Positions 33,885 through 45,869 of a DNA stretch of 64,000 nucleotides are shown here, one piece after another (positions within the stretch are counted from its first letter, which is position 1; the number at the start of each line of letters is the position of its first letter). A program made the position numbers and the translations under genes. Origin of the DNA: Undaria pinnatifida (lineage: Eukaryota > Sar > Phaeophyceae > Laminariales > Alariaceae); contig JABAKD010000002.1 in assembly GCA_012845835.1 (NCBI GenBank), forward strand, positions 682,001 to 746,000. The letters are read 5' to 3'. The notes under the pieces were generated by a model. That model did not search any database. It was not told where the DNA came from and saw only the letters and a program-made list of their open reading frames with translations.

Positions 33885-34420
33885 TCCCATCCCAGGATCA
33901 TAATCCATCCACAAATACATATACAACTCCGACAACCCGGGAACGAACACGGATATCACCAGGATTGATACCTCCCCGCACAGTGTGGAAACCCCCAGCC
34001 CCACCGACCGGCCGATCTCTGATTGGCTGGGGCTCGTTTATTATAGAGCCAGCGCCATCCAGGGTCGATAGGGTCCCATCCCTGGTCCAGAGATCATTTT
34101 ATATGTCTAAACGTTAGACAAACTAGGGAAGAAAACCGATTTTTCTTAGGTCGACACCGCCCCCCACGGTATGGAAACCCCAATTCCGTTGGCGAAAATC
34201 GCGGATTGGTTCGAGCTCCACAGCGCCGCCCCACCCTAGTACTAGGAAGATGATAGAGGCTCACCAACCAATGGGGGGCAGTTCCGTCGCACACAGGGGA
34301 GGTAGGGCCCCATCCCCGGTTCAGACATCGTCCGAATCTCTACAGCTCCAACAACGCGGGAACTATAGTGATGATCTCCCGGGTCGATACCTCCCCGCAT
34401 AGCGTGTCAACCCCCACCCC
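33885..34420 (+). repeat. Internal tandem units of the left foldback arm
   Basis: Three units start with GGGTCCCATCC or GGGCCCCATCC at about 33,890, 34,070 and 34,305 and continue to ATACCTCCCCGCA-like sequence and AACCCC. Spacing is about 180 and 235 bp. Confidence 0.7.
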
Positions 34421-35729
34421 ATTGGCCTATTATTCGTGATTGGCTGGTAGGCTTTGACCCAATATACGCTCATACGTGTTTCGACCGGCTCGGGTTTTCT
34501 CGCGTACTTCTCGCATACAATACGGCAAATATTCGTAATGCAAGCGCAATTCGACCAGTTGTTATTTGCATGATAGGTCACACAAAATAGAGATCATGGT
34601 ATTATATCAGGTTAGTTAGCCTGCCGAGCAAGCACGTTCAAAATGAGGACGAGAAAGACTTGAATAGCTACAACAGCACCAAACGCAATATAAATGGACG
34701 AATTAGACCGATTTGTATCCAGGATTCAGGGCCCCCCGTTTATAAGCACAATATCAAACAAAAATGGGGTGTTCGAGGAAAACGACATAATAAATGGAAG
34801 TAAGACTGGCACAACTCGAGCATAATAAAGGTGGAAAAATCCTGAGATGAGGCCTAAAAAGTGCGTATTTCACTCGCATAATAATGGTTGAATAATCATG
34901 GAATACTCGCCCGCACATAACCACCTCTTTATCGCTTATGCAACCCCGAAAACATTTGCTGAAAATCTTAATTTCATTCGCTTAGGGTAAAAACCTAACT
35001 AAGCTCGCTAGTATTTTGGCGGGTTTTCTTGCATACTATTCGCGTAGGGCAAAGATTCGCCATACTACCGGAGTTACAAAACGCTCGACCTCAGGATGAA
35101 TCTATACCGTCGGTACCCGGAGCGTCGAAGAAAAAGCTATGCGGGACATAAGAGCGGTCAAACCGCCATGTCCCGGCATTATAACAGCCGTATATTGCCC
35201 ACAACAAACAAGAGCAACGAGCGCCTGCTTCGGCTTGTCACAGGGTGATCTTGAATCGGAATACCCCCACCGTACTGCTGTAATATTTTTCCACGGTTAT
35301 TATGCTCGTCGTGTTGTGCCAGTGCTAGTTCTATTTTCTAAGTCGTCCTGCTTTAAACATCCCATTTTTTTGTGTTTGGAATTGTTTTTCCAACCGGGGG
35401 GCCCTGAATTCTGGATACAAATCGCTATAGTTTGTTCATTTATATATTGCCTTTGTTGCTGTTGTTGTTGAAGTGTTTCTCACCTTCATTTTGAACGTGC
35501 TTGCTCGGCACCCGCCAACCTGATATGGGCTTAAGATCGCTTTTTTTGTGCGACCTATCAATGACATGCAAATAACTGGTCGAACTGCGCTCGCATTACG
35601 AATATTTGCCGCGCACTGAAGTATGCGAGAAAACCCAGGTCGGTCGAAATATTTGTGAGCTTATTAGGTCAAAGCCTATCAGCAAATCACGAATAATCCG
35701 ATGGGGTGGGGGTTGACACACGCCGTGCG

Positions 35730-36265
35730 GGGAGGTATCGACCCTCGAGATCGTTGTTATAGTTCCCGCGTTGTTGGAGCTGTAGAAATTCGGAGGATTT
35801 CTGAACCGGGGATGAGGTCCTATCTCCCCCGTGTGCGACGGAACTGCCCCCCATTGATTGGTGAGCCTCTATCATCCTCTTTGGGTGGGGCAGCGCTGTG
35901 AAGCTCGAACCAATCAGCGATTATAGCCAACGGGGCCGGGGCTTCCACACCGTTAGGGGCGGTGACGACCGGAGAGAAATCGGCTTTATTTCCCGGTTTG
36001 TCAAACTATTAGGTATATTATATAGAATAACCTCTGGACCGGGGATTGGGCCCTGCTGTCCCCGGGTGGAGCTGGCTCTATAAATAACGACCCCCAACCA
36101 AACAGGGATCGGCTGGTCGGTGGGGTTGGAGATTTCCAAACTGTGCGGGGAGATATCAATCTTGGTGATATCCATCCGTGTTTATTCCCGGATTGTCGGA
36201 GTTATATATATGTATGTATAAATTGGTTATGATCCTGGGATGGGACCCTATCGTCCCCAGATGAC
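35730..36265 (-). repeat. Internal tandem units of the right foldback arm
   Basis: Mirror of the left-arm units; the phrases TTCCCGCGTTGTTGGAG, TTCCCGGTTTGTCAAA and TTCCCGGATTGTCGGAG begin at about 35,763, 35,990 and 36,186. Confidence 0.7.
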
Positions 36266-37079
36266 GGAAACTTTATGTACGATCCCCGGCTAATGAGCGA
36301 CCAGCGATCAGATGAAAGGCCATACCAGGTAGTACATTTTTTTTTCTTCTGTCCAAAACTCGAGCCGAAATTCTTAACTGCCAAATGCTTAGTTCAGTGC
36401 GATCGCGTACTACTAGTAATACTCTGGATCTACCTGATAGCAACAACTAGTAGCATTCTTGTTAAAAAACAGCATTCGAGGAATTGAATGACGAAGGCAG
36501 CGACACCGTGTTTCACGCCTGGAATACCGTCAGCAAGTCTCTCCACGATCCGACTATCTATACACACAGACAGTCGGTCTGCGAGCCTCGGATTTAGGTA
36601 CAATACCATGCGTGCTGGAGCAGAAGCTGGCTCAGTGCGCGCCTCTCGGTGGCTACGTAGAGAACATGCAGCATACATGGCCACCGCCTTGCTGGCCCTG
36701 GATGCTTGGTTGAGTCAAAACATCAAGAAACGCACTTGAAGCGTCTCTTCGTGGCCAGACTAGAGGGTCAGCCTGCGTGGGCTCGGATTAATCCTATCAA
36801 AATATCGAAGATCGGATTCACGCAAGAAACGGCAAAAAAAGTAAGTAGTCCACTGTAGGGCTATCTATATCGATCTCTTGGCATTACTTTACCTTCTTCA
36901 CGCGTAGACTATGTGTTGCGTAGTAACGGTTTTTACTTTCTATCGGATATTGAATAGAACAAGTCGAAGTGCTGCCCTGCCCTACCCGGAGCATGGGTGC
37001 CGGCGAATGCCGGAAACCATGCGGAGCCCTTGTCAATAACTATTTTCGATGTCAGAGGGAGAAGCTATATAGCTTACAT

Positions 37080-37480
37080 GCACAAATTGCCCCCTTTCCC
37101 CCCCCCCCCCCCTCCAAACCCGCTCGCTTTTGATCAAAACCAGGCCCCCGCGTCCTTCAAAACTCCGCCCCACCCCCCTCACCGGTTATTCGACTTACAA
37201 GATTCACTTGATAAAAGGATACATTTCCCTTCACAGCTGTCAGATTTTGTCCCCCTCAGAAACGGGTTTTATAGTTTCCGCGCACAGACTGACTAACATC
37301 ACCCTGTTGACCCTGATAGCTACACTGTAGTTGTAAGGGAAGTCGCCGACCTATATCCTTAATAAGGACACACAACTCGTAATGCGCGCGATCGGAGTAT
37401 CACACACAGCTTGCAAAGATGAGTTTCGACGAAATCTTCGATCTCACAGCTAGCTGGAGTGTATTTTCATTTTTTATAAT
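37080..37480 (+). repeat. R1 repeat, copy with conserved ATG
   Basis: C-rich head, CACAGCTGTCAGATTTTGTC, the GCGCACAGACTGACTAACAT block, CACACACAGCTTGCAAAG and the start ATG at 37,419 (MSFDEIFDLTA). It follows the right end of the foldback element after about 50 bp. Confidence 0.8.
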
Positions 37481-38092
37481 AATTAATATATATATACTCG
37501 GAGTATATATATTGGAGTGTGGTCAATGCGGTAGCACCACGCGTATAGCAAGTCCTACATCTATGCGACCTGATGTTTCAAAAAACCCTTTAGCCCCCCA
37601 CCCCCACCCCCACCCCCTCGAACGCTCCGCCCTCTCCTCACTGGTTGTACGACTTGCAGGATAGGAGTTTTTAGTTTCCACGCACAGATTGAGGTACCCC
37701 CCCCCCCCCCCCCGCGCTCCCTCTTGATCAAACCCAGGCCCCCACGTCCTTAAAAACTCCACCCTCTCCTCAGCGGTTATTCGACTTACATTAAATTACA
37801 GGATTCACTTGACAAACTGATGCATTTCCTTCCACAGCTGCTAGCAGCTGTCAGATTTTGTCCCCCTCAAAAACGTGTTTTATAGTTTCCGCGCACAGAC
37901 TGACTAACATCACCCTGTCGACCCTGATAGCTACACTGTAGTTGCAAGGGGAGTTGCTGACCTATATCCTTAATGAGGACACACAACCCGTAATACGCGC
38001 GATCGGAGTATCACACAGCTTGCAAAAATGAGTTTCGACAAAATCTTCGATCTCACAGCAGCTGGATGGAGTGTAATTTTTTTTTTTTAATA
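37481..38092 (+). repeat. R1 repeat, further copies
   Basis: 37,500-37,690 resembles the G-rich part at 180-260 and 1351-1400 in reverse orientation. 37,700-38,092 is a forward copy with a small insertion (GCTGCTAGCAGCTG) and ATG at 38,028 reading MSFDKIFDLTA. Confidence 0.75.
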
Positions 38093-38102
38093 ATAATACG
38101 AG

Positions 38103-38300
38103 TTGAATAATACATTATTTTCGATGTCAGAGGGAGACGAAATTTACGTAGTAGGTCATATAGTCTCGTCTATAGGATATAACTACGTGCCTTTTCGTGA
38201 CCACGGGCTGTGCTGTGGCTATTTTTCTACGCGCGACCACAATGACGAACAGCTCTATCTATTGTGCGTAAAAACCTCTACAGCATTCTTTGGACCTTAG
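38103..38300 (+). other. Short open frame, 65 codons
   Basis: Reads SEGDEIYVVGHIVSSIGYNY. Its first part (TTTTCGATGTCAGAGGGAG) also occurs at 37,045-37,065, right after the foldback element, so it belongs to repeated DNA. Coding status unknown. Confidence 0.3.
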
Positions 38301-38639
38301 CAAGACATTAGGACTACAACTTGTTGCTGTGCTGTAGGCAGGTCCCATCAGGATACCGAACGCCTAAAGAAACAAGGTTTCCCTGTGTACTCACGTTGCA
38401 GTTTACTACAACAAGGTGTAAAACGTGTGCATGATGCAGACGATTCACTGCTGTAAAAGAAGGACATGCCCTGATCATGCCCTAAGAAGCCGATGAATTA
38501 TCCGGGTACTGTATGTGTATTGAATACATGCGACCACTCCTCTACCCATACCATTCGTTTTAGGATTCATAATAGGTGCACAAAAGGCCAACGTGTAGAG
38601 TGACTTGTGTTTATTGTCTTCACATTTAACCGTTATTTC
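38301..38639. other. Unassigned DNA
   Basis: Nothing recognised. Confidence 0.4.
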
Positions 38640-38775
38640 TACCATACATAGTCTATATACTCAAGATCGGAGTGTCACACACAGCTTGCAAAGATGAGTT
38701 TCGACAAAATCTTCGATCTCACAACTGGAGTGTTCTTTAACTTTTATAGTATAGTCTACCCAACGACATCATAGA
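38640..38775 (+). repeat. Short R1 copy with the longest in-frame peptide
   Basis: Only the end of R1 is present (ATCGGAGTGTCACACACAGC and the ATG). The frame from 38,694 reads MSFDKIFDLTTGVFFNFYS and ends with a stop after 26 codons. Substitutions relative to other copies mostly keep similar residues. Confidence 0.6.
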
Positions 38776-39067
38776 TTCAGTACACCCAGTGTCCGTGCTG
38801 ATTCTTCTTCATAGATACAAGCTATTATAGTATGTGGTCACAGATTGTGAGACAGAGAAAACAAAAAACAATCGCAATTACTCAGTCAAGGTGTAGTCTA
38901 GTCTAAAGAAAGTGAAATGATAGCGTATACCGGTCATCATACGAGAACACACCAAAACAAGCCACACCATAAAATAAGAAGAAAAATAAATGTAGAAAAA
39001 CAAGAATGATGTCTGCATATATCACTTTTTATCATTTTCATTGTTTCGGGAGTCCACTTAGGCACAC

Positions 39068-39225
39068 TTTCAGACCCATGGGCCAGCAGTATAACCCGTG
39101 GATGGCCTATGAACGACCCACGGAAGATCCACAGGCGACCCATGCATGGCCTATCCTTGGGTGATCCGTGTGATATCCCATGGGCAACAAATGGGCGACA
39201 CATGGCTGTCCCATTGGCTATCCGC
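39068..39225 (+). repeat. Degenerate array of about 22-bp units
   Basis: Successive units start with ACCCATGGG, ACCCGTGGA, ACCCACGGA, ACCCATGCA and then more diverged forms, often followed by GGCCTATG or GGCGACC-like sequence. Confidence 0.65.
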
Positions 39226-40224
39226 AAAAAAATATCGTCTGTAGTACCTGGTATGTAGTCTAATGATAATAGATTTCATATATAAAACTGCATATATATC
39301 ACGCAAAATAGAACATAACAGCAGTAGTATCGGTCGCGGCAGTAAGGTCAACTATTATTACAATATACAGTATACTACAGTATAACCATAACTACAACAA
39401 CAACGTAAAACAATCCGAGTTGGATGAAAAGTTCAGTCCTTCGCGGCGCCTATTCTAGTAGCTCGTTGCTTTGTCGGGCCGTTCTCTTCGCGTGTTGACT
39501 ATTTTGATGCCCGTCCCCTCCCCGTCCTAAGTAGCATAGTATTGTGATTAGTGCCTACAGCAGTCGAGACCTTCCGCAGACGAACAGTGTAAAGCATTTT
39601 CTGTAGAAACGAGAGGAGCATCAAAACAAGAGAGGGTGACCTAGTGATCTACGTGATGCACGATATAACTGATCATCGAAAATTAAAGTCCAAGGCTAAA
39701 CAAACCTAGGGGTCTAGACTAGACTATGTCTCCAATTTGGAAATCCGCCACAGGAGGGGGGGCGGTGGCACACTCCCAGATGGTTTCAGTAGTGTATGCG
39801 AAGGTGTTTTTTAAGCTCACATCTTCACGGCAGTTGAAGGGCTCACAGCGAGGCAGGCAACCAGGGCTTCACGGTCTCCGTTCGATATGTCGCACCCGAA
39901 CAGGTTCCTGCGAGCGTAACGAAGATAGCAAAGAGATACAAAATCCTGTTACACAACGCAACAAGAAAGTAACTACTAGTAACTGCTGTGTTTATTGCTT
40001 GTCATACCATGCCCGCATTTTATTAGTAGTAAACTCAATCTATCTGTTGAAAATTCCAAAAGCACGCAAGCGAGTAGTCTATTAACTAAGATTAGATCTG
40101 TATAATATGTCCTACGTGTATAGACTATCACTCCAGGCTCCCATGTACCAAGCTAAAAATTGAGGGTGGTGAAGAATTGTATGGAGGTTTCCGGTCTTCT
40201 TGGGCAAAAGTTGAAATCCATGTG
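39226..40224. other. Unassigned DNA
   Basis: Open frames up to 119 codons without motif (39,726-40,085). No repeat shared within the window. Confidence 0.35.
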
Positions 40225-40779
40225 TTACACCAAAAGCGCACCAGCGAGAGGCATTCGAAACCAGCCGGCGTCCCCGATGATACCAGAGAGCAGCATTCGA
40301 AAGCCGTCTTCGTCCCTGGTTGTCTGGAGGTAAAACTCGTAACTACCAAGGCAAGTAAGATTGAGTTCGCGAATTTGAGCCATACCTGGGGGGGGGGTTC
40401 TTATGCAAAACATGCCACGGACAAAACGATCAACGTGTGTAAGTATGCGCAAAACATACGCAGTCAACGTGGGGAAAGTGTGTCGATTACGTATCGCGCT
40501 AAACCTCTGGGCGAGCACTGTAGTGGGGAGGCCTGACATGCGACCCTGAATCAAAGATGCGAGAAAGGAGGGAGCCAGAGAATCATTACATGGGCAAACC
40601 GCGTGTGGAACATACACACGTACTACAGCAACCAGAGTATGTCCTAAAGTACGGGGCTCTGTGCGTACCTGGTAGTCAGGTCTAATACGGGATGAAAATC
40701 CATAGTATGATATGCATGAAGTTTTTTCTCTCTTCTTTGTCGAACAACGTGTAAGTTGATTTAGCACACCAACGCGCAC
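40225..40779 (-). other. 184-codon open frame, function unknown
   Basis: Long for this composition and ATG-started, with a C-terminal imperfect duplication (DGFRMLLSGIIG and GWFRMPLAGALL). No domain recognised and no splice model could be built, so this may be one exon or chance. Confidence 0.3.
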
Positions 40780-41889
40780 ATTGTCGGGCCATAAGTAAGC
40801 GCCATATGAAAGCGTTCATGAAGATGCATCCGTACGACACGCAAGACAACGCGCGAGATACCACAAGCCCTCGGACGAACTGTGCAAGAGCTTCAGAATC
40901 TTCTGTTTCTCCCGACGACAGACGTTTCCAAAGCGATCGTTTCGGTTGTGTGTGCCCCCCTGGTTTTGGAAAAATACGTTTCGGGGCCCGGGTACGGCGA
41001 CCAAAGACACTATCGCAATTGCGATGCTACCCACCCTCTCCGTCAGTGCGCGGCAGTTCAAAGGGGGTTATGCCGTTCATCTTGTTGTATCGTCGCAATT
41101 CGGACACGAATTAGTTCACCAATATCCAAGCAGCCCGCATTGTTGCAAATGGCCTATCTATGCTGTGCACGTTAGACCGTCACTTTAATTGGTCAACTTT
41201 TCCCTCTGGAATCCCAAACACGAGATGATATCCTAGGCGATGCGTCATGATGCGTGTTTCGCGTGTTATACCTGCTATCCAAGGGATATACAGTACGTAC
41301 GATGTATTACACCAGGAACTAGGCGTTGTACCACAGTACACAGGGTACGGTCTAAACTCACAGGAGGCCTTCCTCGTCAGGTGTGCATCTGTCTGCAGGC
41401 CTGAGCACGCCTTCTTTCTTCTGGAGACACTTGTTGTATCCTGACCAGGATAAATTCAAGAAAGCGTTTGTTGCGAGTGCGGTTCGTTGAATATGTGAGT
41501 GCAAGGCTCCGTGCCCAAACTGCTTACCGCAAGTTGAATAGAATGCCGGTCAAGCACGCGTTCCGTATCAAGGCGTCGAGTTCTACATCTCTATTGTTTA
41601 TGGCAAGTTGTTTCCCGATTGAGCGCTACCTTTCAGGCCCAACATATACACCGTAGAGATTTTTCACGAGGAACGTGAACGAACGATACGCGGCAAACCG
41701 AGGCGCTACGCTCATGCACCTTCCGCTCCGAAGCTGAACAGAATGGTTGCCACTACGGCCGTGACAATCGTCCGTGCATTGCCTCCGGAAAACATGGTCT
41801 TGTTGTCCCCCGTTTGCTCGAGGTCTTCCTATAGCCCACTTTTCTCGAACCTTCGTTCTTGCAGTGTTGAGGTGTGCTCGAAAAAATTG
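40780..41889. other. Unassigned DNA
   Basis: Several overlapping frames of 60-100 codons on the plus strand at 40,806-41,190; none has a recognised motif. Confidence 0.35.
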
Positions 41890-42408
41890 TTACCATATTG
41901 CTGGGTGAGGTGTGTTCTCGTGTACAGCTGCAGCGATGTCCAGCGAAGGATAACGTGTATTGAAAATGCAACCCTTCCGGAAGGCTGCGGATAGCATGGA
42001 ATGTGACGTGGCATCACTCCGGCGTGACGACAAAGCTCTACCATGACACTGGACACTTGTGGCCATGCCCATGGGTGCCCCCGGTTGTCGGGGGGGTTCT
42101 AGGATGCTCCTGATGATGACAGGACACCGCACGACAGTGCCGACAATGAGGAGAGCGAGTGCGTACAGGTTGACGCCAAACAACGTGCGAGAAACCGTCC
42201 GGCGCGTCGTGTTGTCGTATTTATGCCGCCTATTTAGGCATACCCAGGCGTCCATCCGCGTGGTAGGTGATGTTCGCCCAGGCTGATCACAGACCAACGC
42301 TAGGGGTGCGACACCCAGGACCTCTCTCACCATTTTCTGGCCCACCAAAGGTCGACAACCACGGGCCAAGGGCCAGGGGCCCCTTCGTCCAGGCGCATAC
42401 CCTCTCAC
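41890..42408 (-). other. 172-codon open frame with a hydrophobic segment
   Basis: Contains FGVNLYALALLIVGTVV, which could span a membrane, followed by basic and proline-rich sequence. It may be an exon of a membrane protein. No partner exon or domain recognised. Confidence 0.3.
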
Positions 42409-42636
42409 GGCTCCAAAGGGTCATCAACGGTAGTCAATACAAAGTAGTCGTCTCCTTCCACATTCTGAAGAGCCCATTAGGCAACGTCCCGTTATTCCTG
42501 CTTTTAGCTTTAAATGCAAGTCTATGGTCATACGAGCACGCCCATGCATATAAGAAGTACCCTCGCCCACCGCCCCCGCAGCTCCCGTCCCCTTCCCTCG
42601 TCCATAGTGAACAGTGCTCGTTTTCTGCTTTGATAG

Positions 42637-43014
42637 TGCGTTCAGCAGCCTAAACTATTGTCGACCACGTCCGCCACTGGTTCCTCGTCTTCTGCCAACA
42701 CCTGTGCTCCTGGAAGAACGCAATATCCACAGTATATCTGGTGTACTCTGTGTTCGCATTTCATCAGATGCAAGAACGTCAACATATTTTACGCCCATCT
42801 TTCCCCTTCTAACTTCCCTTTTGTCCGGCCTTCCATTGCCGCCAGCACCTCCACAATGACAGCCTCCTCGAACGCTGCTGGCTACCGATCTCTGTGTGCA
42901 CCCTGTATTCTCTACGTTTCGTCAGCTGACAATTCCCTCTTGCAATTGATGGGTACAGATACCCTTTCATCTGCTCTTCAAGAATATTTGCCGCAGATGC
43001 CGCTTTGCCCATGA
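42637..43014 (+). other. Open frame with a possible zinc-binding motif
   Basis: Open from 42,637 to a stop at 43,012-43,014 but without an early ATG. Reads YIWCTLCSHFIRCKNVN and later FYAHL, spacing that could suit a BED-like C2H finger. If real it needs an upstream exon for its start. Confidence 0.3.
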
Positions 43015-44387
43015 CAACATGTTGTGCTTTGCTTCCACCCAGCAGCAGGCAAACCCAATGTTAGCGTAGAGCACAAACACCACCCACACCTAATTTGACT
43101 ATAGTACAGTAGGTGCAGGGGTGCACCTATTAATAGTATACCTGGGGACTCGCTGGCTGCCGCAAATCGTACATTGGTACCTAGTGCCTTCTCCCTGACA
43201 AGAATAATTGTCACGCCGGGTCGAGTGGAACAACAACGAGACGATGGCCACACTGCAATAAAATTTCATCAACATTTTCTTCAGATCATCGTGTTTTTTT
43301 CATTTTGGTTGTTCACTTAACATTTCGATGGGTGGGGGGTGATGCCCGTAGGGCCTGAAGATAGCCGCCGGGGTAGATTTTCCTGTCCAGCTGAAAGGCT
43401 GAACAGCTCTCTCTCTAGTCGTCCTGACTGAGGGGGCACCCGCCGTAGCCATCGAAAATAGTTTAAAGCCACGGTGCGTCCTGGTGTTGGCACCCCTGCA
43501 TGCTGTAACAGCACTCCCTGCCGCTCTAGCGCCTGTCAATCGCTGGCACTCGGGCAATATTTGCTCCGTGCGCGGCACTCGAGCAACAGTTTCTCATAGA
43601 ACAGCGGGAGCGATCCCTTCTGCAAGAAAAACTGCACTCACTCCCGCTATGGAAAGCTGTTTGTTTGGTATGAACTCTGCACCCTTCCCTGCCTGGCCGT
43701 TTATGAGTATGTTCTCCCCGAGTTATTCATAATAGCTGTTCTTTTCGCTCTATATTCCCAAGGCCAACATTAACAGGTTTCATACGAACCGTGCATCACC
43801 TTCTCAGTGCAACCAACCGATTACGTATGATACGCATCAAAATAAACATAAATATACCCGCTAAACAGTCGACCAACCCGTCCTCTACAGACATGATGTC
43901 TTGTTTGAGGTATTTTTCAAGGTGGTACATTTCCCCAATGAGACAAATTCACCCTCCTGTGGATCGGCGGAGCCGGCTTGAGCCTGCCGAGCCCACACCG
44001 TAAAAACAAATTTGCCGGCCCGTTCATCACTGTCCCACCGTCGCTTCTCTCACACCCACCCTCAGTCAACGTAAAATATAAAGTTGAGTACAGTTCCTGA
44101 CGTATGCGTGCGTACGCGACAAAGGCATTGGCGGTTGTCCTCATGAACATGACGGTTATGATCCATCATATATCAGGGAGTTCCATATTATGTTGGTAAG
44201 GGCTTCATGTATGGGGTGTAAGGGGACTGTTTCATAGGATGTTTCCCGGCATGATTTGCCATGAGCTGTCACTCGTAGGTTTGCTCCATATGAGACCGAG
44301 TCAGGCTCGACAGCTGGATAATATAAGAGAGACTTCTGTGTCACCGTCTTGAGTCATCACCACGCCTTCCCGCGCCAGCTATGTGTA
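43015..44387. other. Unassigned DNA
   Basis: Overlapping frames of up to 92 codons on both strands (43,300-43,732), none recognised. Confidence 0.35.
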
Positions 44388-44560
44388 CACCTTTAGATAT
44401 CTATCAACACACTAGTGTGATGGGAAAACCCATGCTCAGGGTCGGCTTGCTCGCGTGGCCCACCTCATGCGGGGGCCTTGGTTGCGCGGTGGCAGCGGAT
44501 AAAATAGACGTCAGAGGTAGGCGTTGATCATTATGTAGAAGAATCAATTTTATTGTTGTC
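44388..44560 (+). mobile_element. Fragment of the DIRS 3' region
   Basis: Matches 11,790-11,935: GTGTGATGGGAAAACCC, GGCTTGCTCGCG, GGCCTTGG-TGCGCGGTG and GCGGATAAAA in the same order. No coding part is attached, so it is a solitary terminal fragment. Confidence 0.65.
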
Positions 44561-44825
44561 GCGTACATCCGAGTATATTTTCACAACCAGGACACGGGAT
44601 GAGTCAAGATCGGCCATAAGCCGCCCACAAATCAGGGGCAAAAACTGGACCAAACCAAGACTGATATAAAGGGCGTACCCCATCGGAATCAACCCAGAGC
44701 TAAACATACCGTAGAAGGCATGTTTCCAGCGGGGTGGCTGACATTCTGACAACAAACCATCATCCCATAGAAAGCATTCATTTCCCAATACCAAATATCC
44801 TATAACGCTCGTACATACGTGAATC

Positions 44826-45707
44826 ATGAATCATGTCTCCTTAGAGTACAAAACTATACGGCTCATCCGGCAGGCTGCAAGTACCAGGTATTTTATCCCC
44901 CCCTGCTTGTGTGTATGCCTTGATAGCAGTGCCTCTACATCTGATGCATGTATCCCAAAAATAGAACAAAATTCCCTTTTTCTACCAACGCATATTCGAC
45001 ATCCCCCGGACATGACCAGTCACAAATCCAAAAACCAAATAAATAACAGAGTCAAAAATTCAAGCCCAATATCCCCCCAACACTACTTGTATATTATAAC
45101 TACAGTAAATCACCATCAATCTGATAATCAGTCCAAGCGCGTCGATTTTGAATCGACGTGTTCGCTGAACGAGACACACGATGCCTTGCGACCTGTACCA
45201 ACAGAGTTGACAGAAAAAAACAGATTTTTGCACTCACCGTATGATCAGGCAATCAAACATCACATATCATATCATTTTTATTTTTTTTTCGCACACTTTT
45301 ACGAGTACTTTCCAGCTTCTGGACAAGCCGTGGTCACAGGTGTCGTCCCTTTTTCCCCCCGGTTCTTGCCTTCAGTTTTTATCGCGCATAGGGTTCAGCA
45401 ATCCCACTGCTCGTCGATTTTTCATCGAGTGTTGCTAACTCACGCTCTCGCGCTTTCCACAAGTCAATTTGTGCACAAAAAAAAATCCCAACGAATTTAC
45501 ACGAGTAAGCACTCGGCGGGGCTCGAACTCACGAAACTGACTTATACCAGGCTCGAGGATAACCTGATACGCCACCGGGGCGACCGGCGCATATACCGTA
45601 ATGAGGATTGGAAGATTGCACCAAGACACCCATTGGGAGAGCACCTGATGAGTGATATCATACCACAAATAACCGGAAGTCGACCGACCATAAAAAATCA
45701 TTCGTGA
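44826..45707 (+). other. 293-codon open frame, probably not a gene
   Basis: One of the longest uninterrupted frames in the window, but its composition (Ser, His, Thr, Asn spread evenly) is unlike a folded protein. Its last third is the reverse complement of a SINE. No motif recognised. Confidence 0.2.
45476..45590 (-). mobile_element. tRNA-derived SINE, copy 2
   Basis: On the minus strand: GCCGGTCGCCCCGGTGGCGT, GTTATCCTCGA and the B-box GAGTTCGAGCCCC align in order with the copy at 24,193. It ends in a homopolymer that reads T on the minus strand. Confidence 0.75.
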
Positions 45708-45869
45708 GATTCGTGCATATGCGCGTATGCTTGCGCAATGACTATCACCGATGTTACTGATTCAAGAACAAATCGTCCACACTTTATTCGTGTACACTTT
45801 CACCCAATACTACCAGGTATACTTGCAGCACAACTAATAATATCTTCCATAAAATCCCCCCCCCGCCCC

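Larger units (their letters stand above)
32803..37033. mobile_element. 4.2-kb foldback-like element
   Basis: The ends ACAAGGGCTCCGCATGG (32,803) and its complement ending at 37,033 start two long imperfect inverted arms, about 32,803-34,845 and 35,280-37,033, around a loop of about 430 bp. Matches occur in mirror order all along: GCCCTGCTCT-like ends, CATAGTCTACGCGTG, the AAACACGGTGTCGCTGCCTT block, tandem units, CAGGGCCCCCCG. The left arm has an extra piece at 32,876-33,150. No ORF of note. Foldback DNA transposons have this form; an old inverted duplication is the alternative. No clear target duplication was found. Confidence 0.75.
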
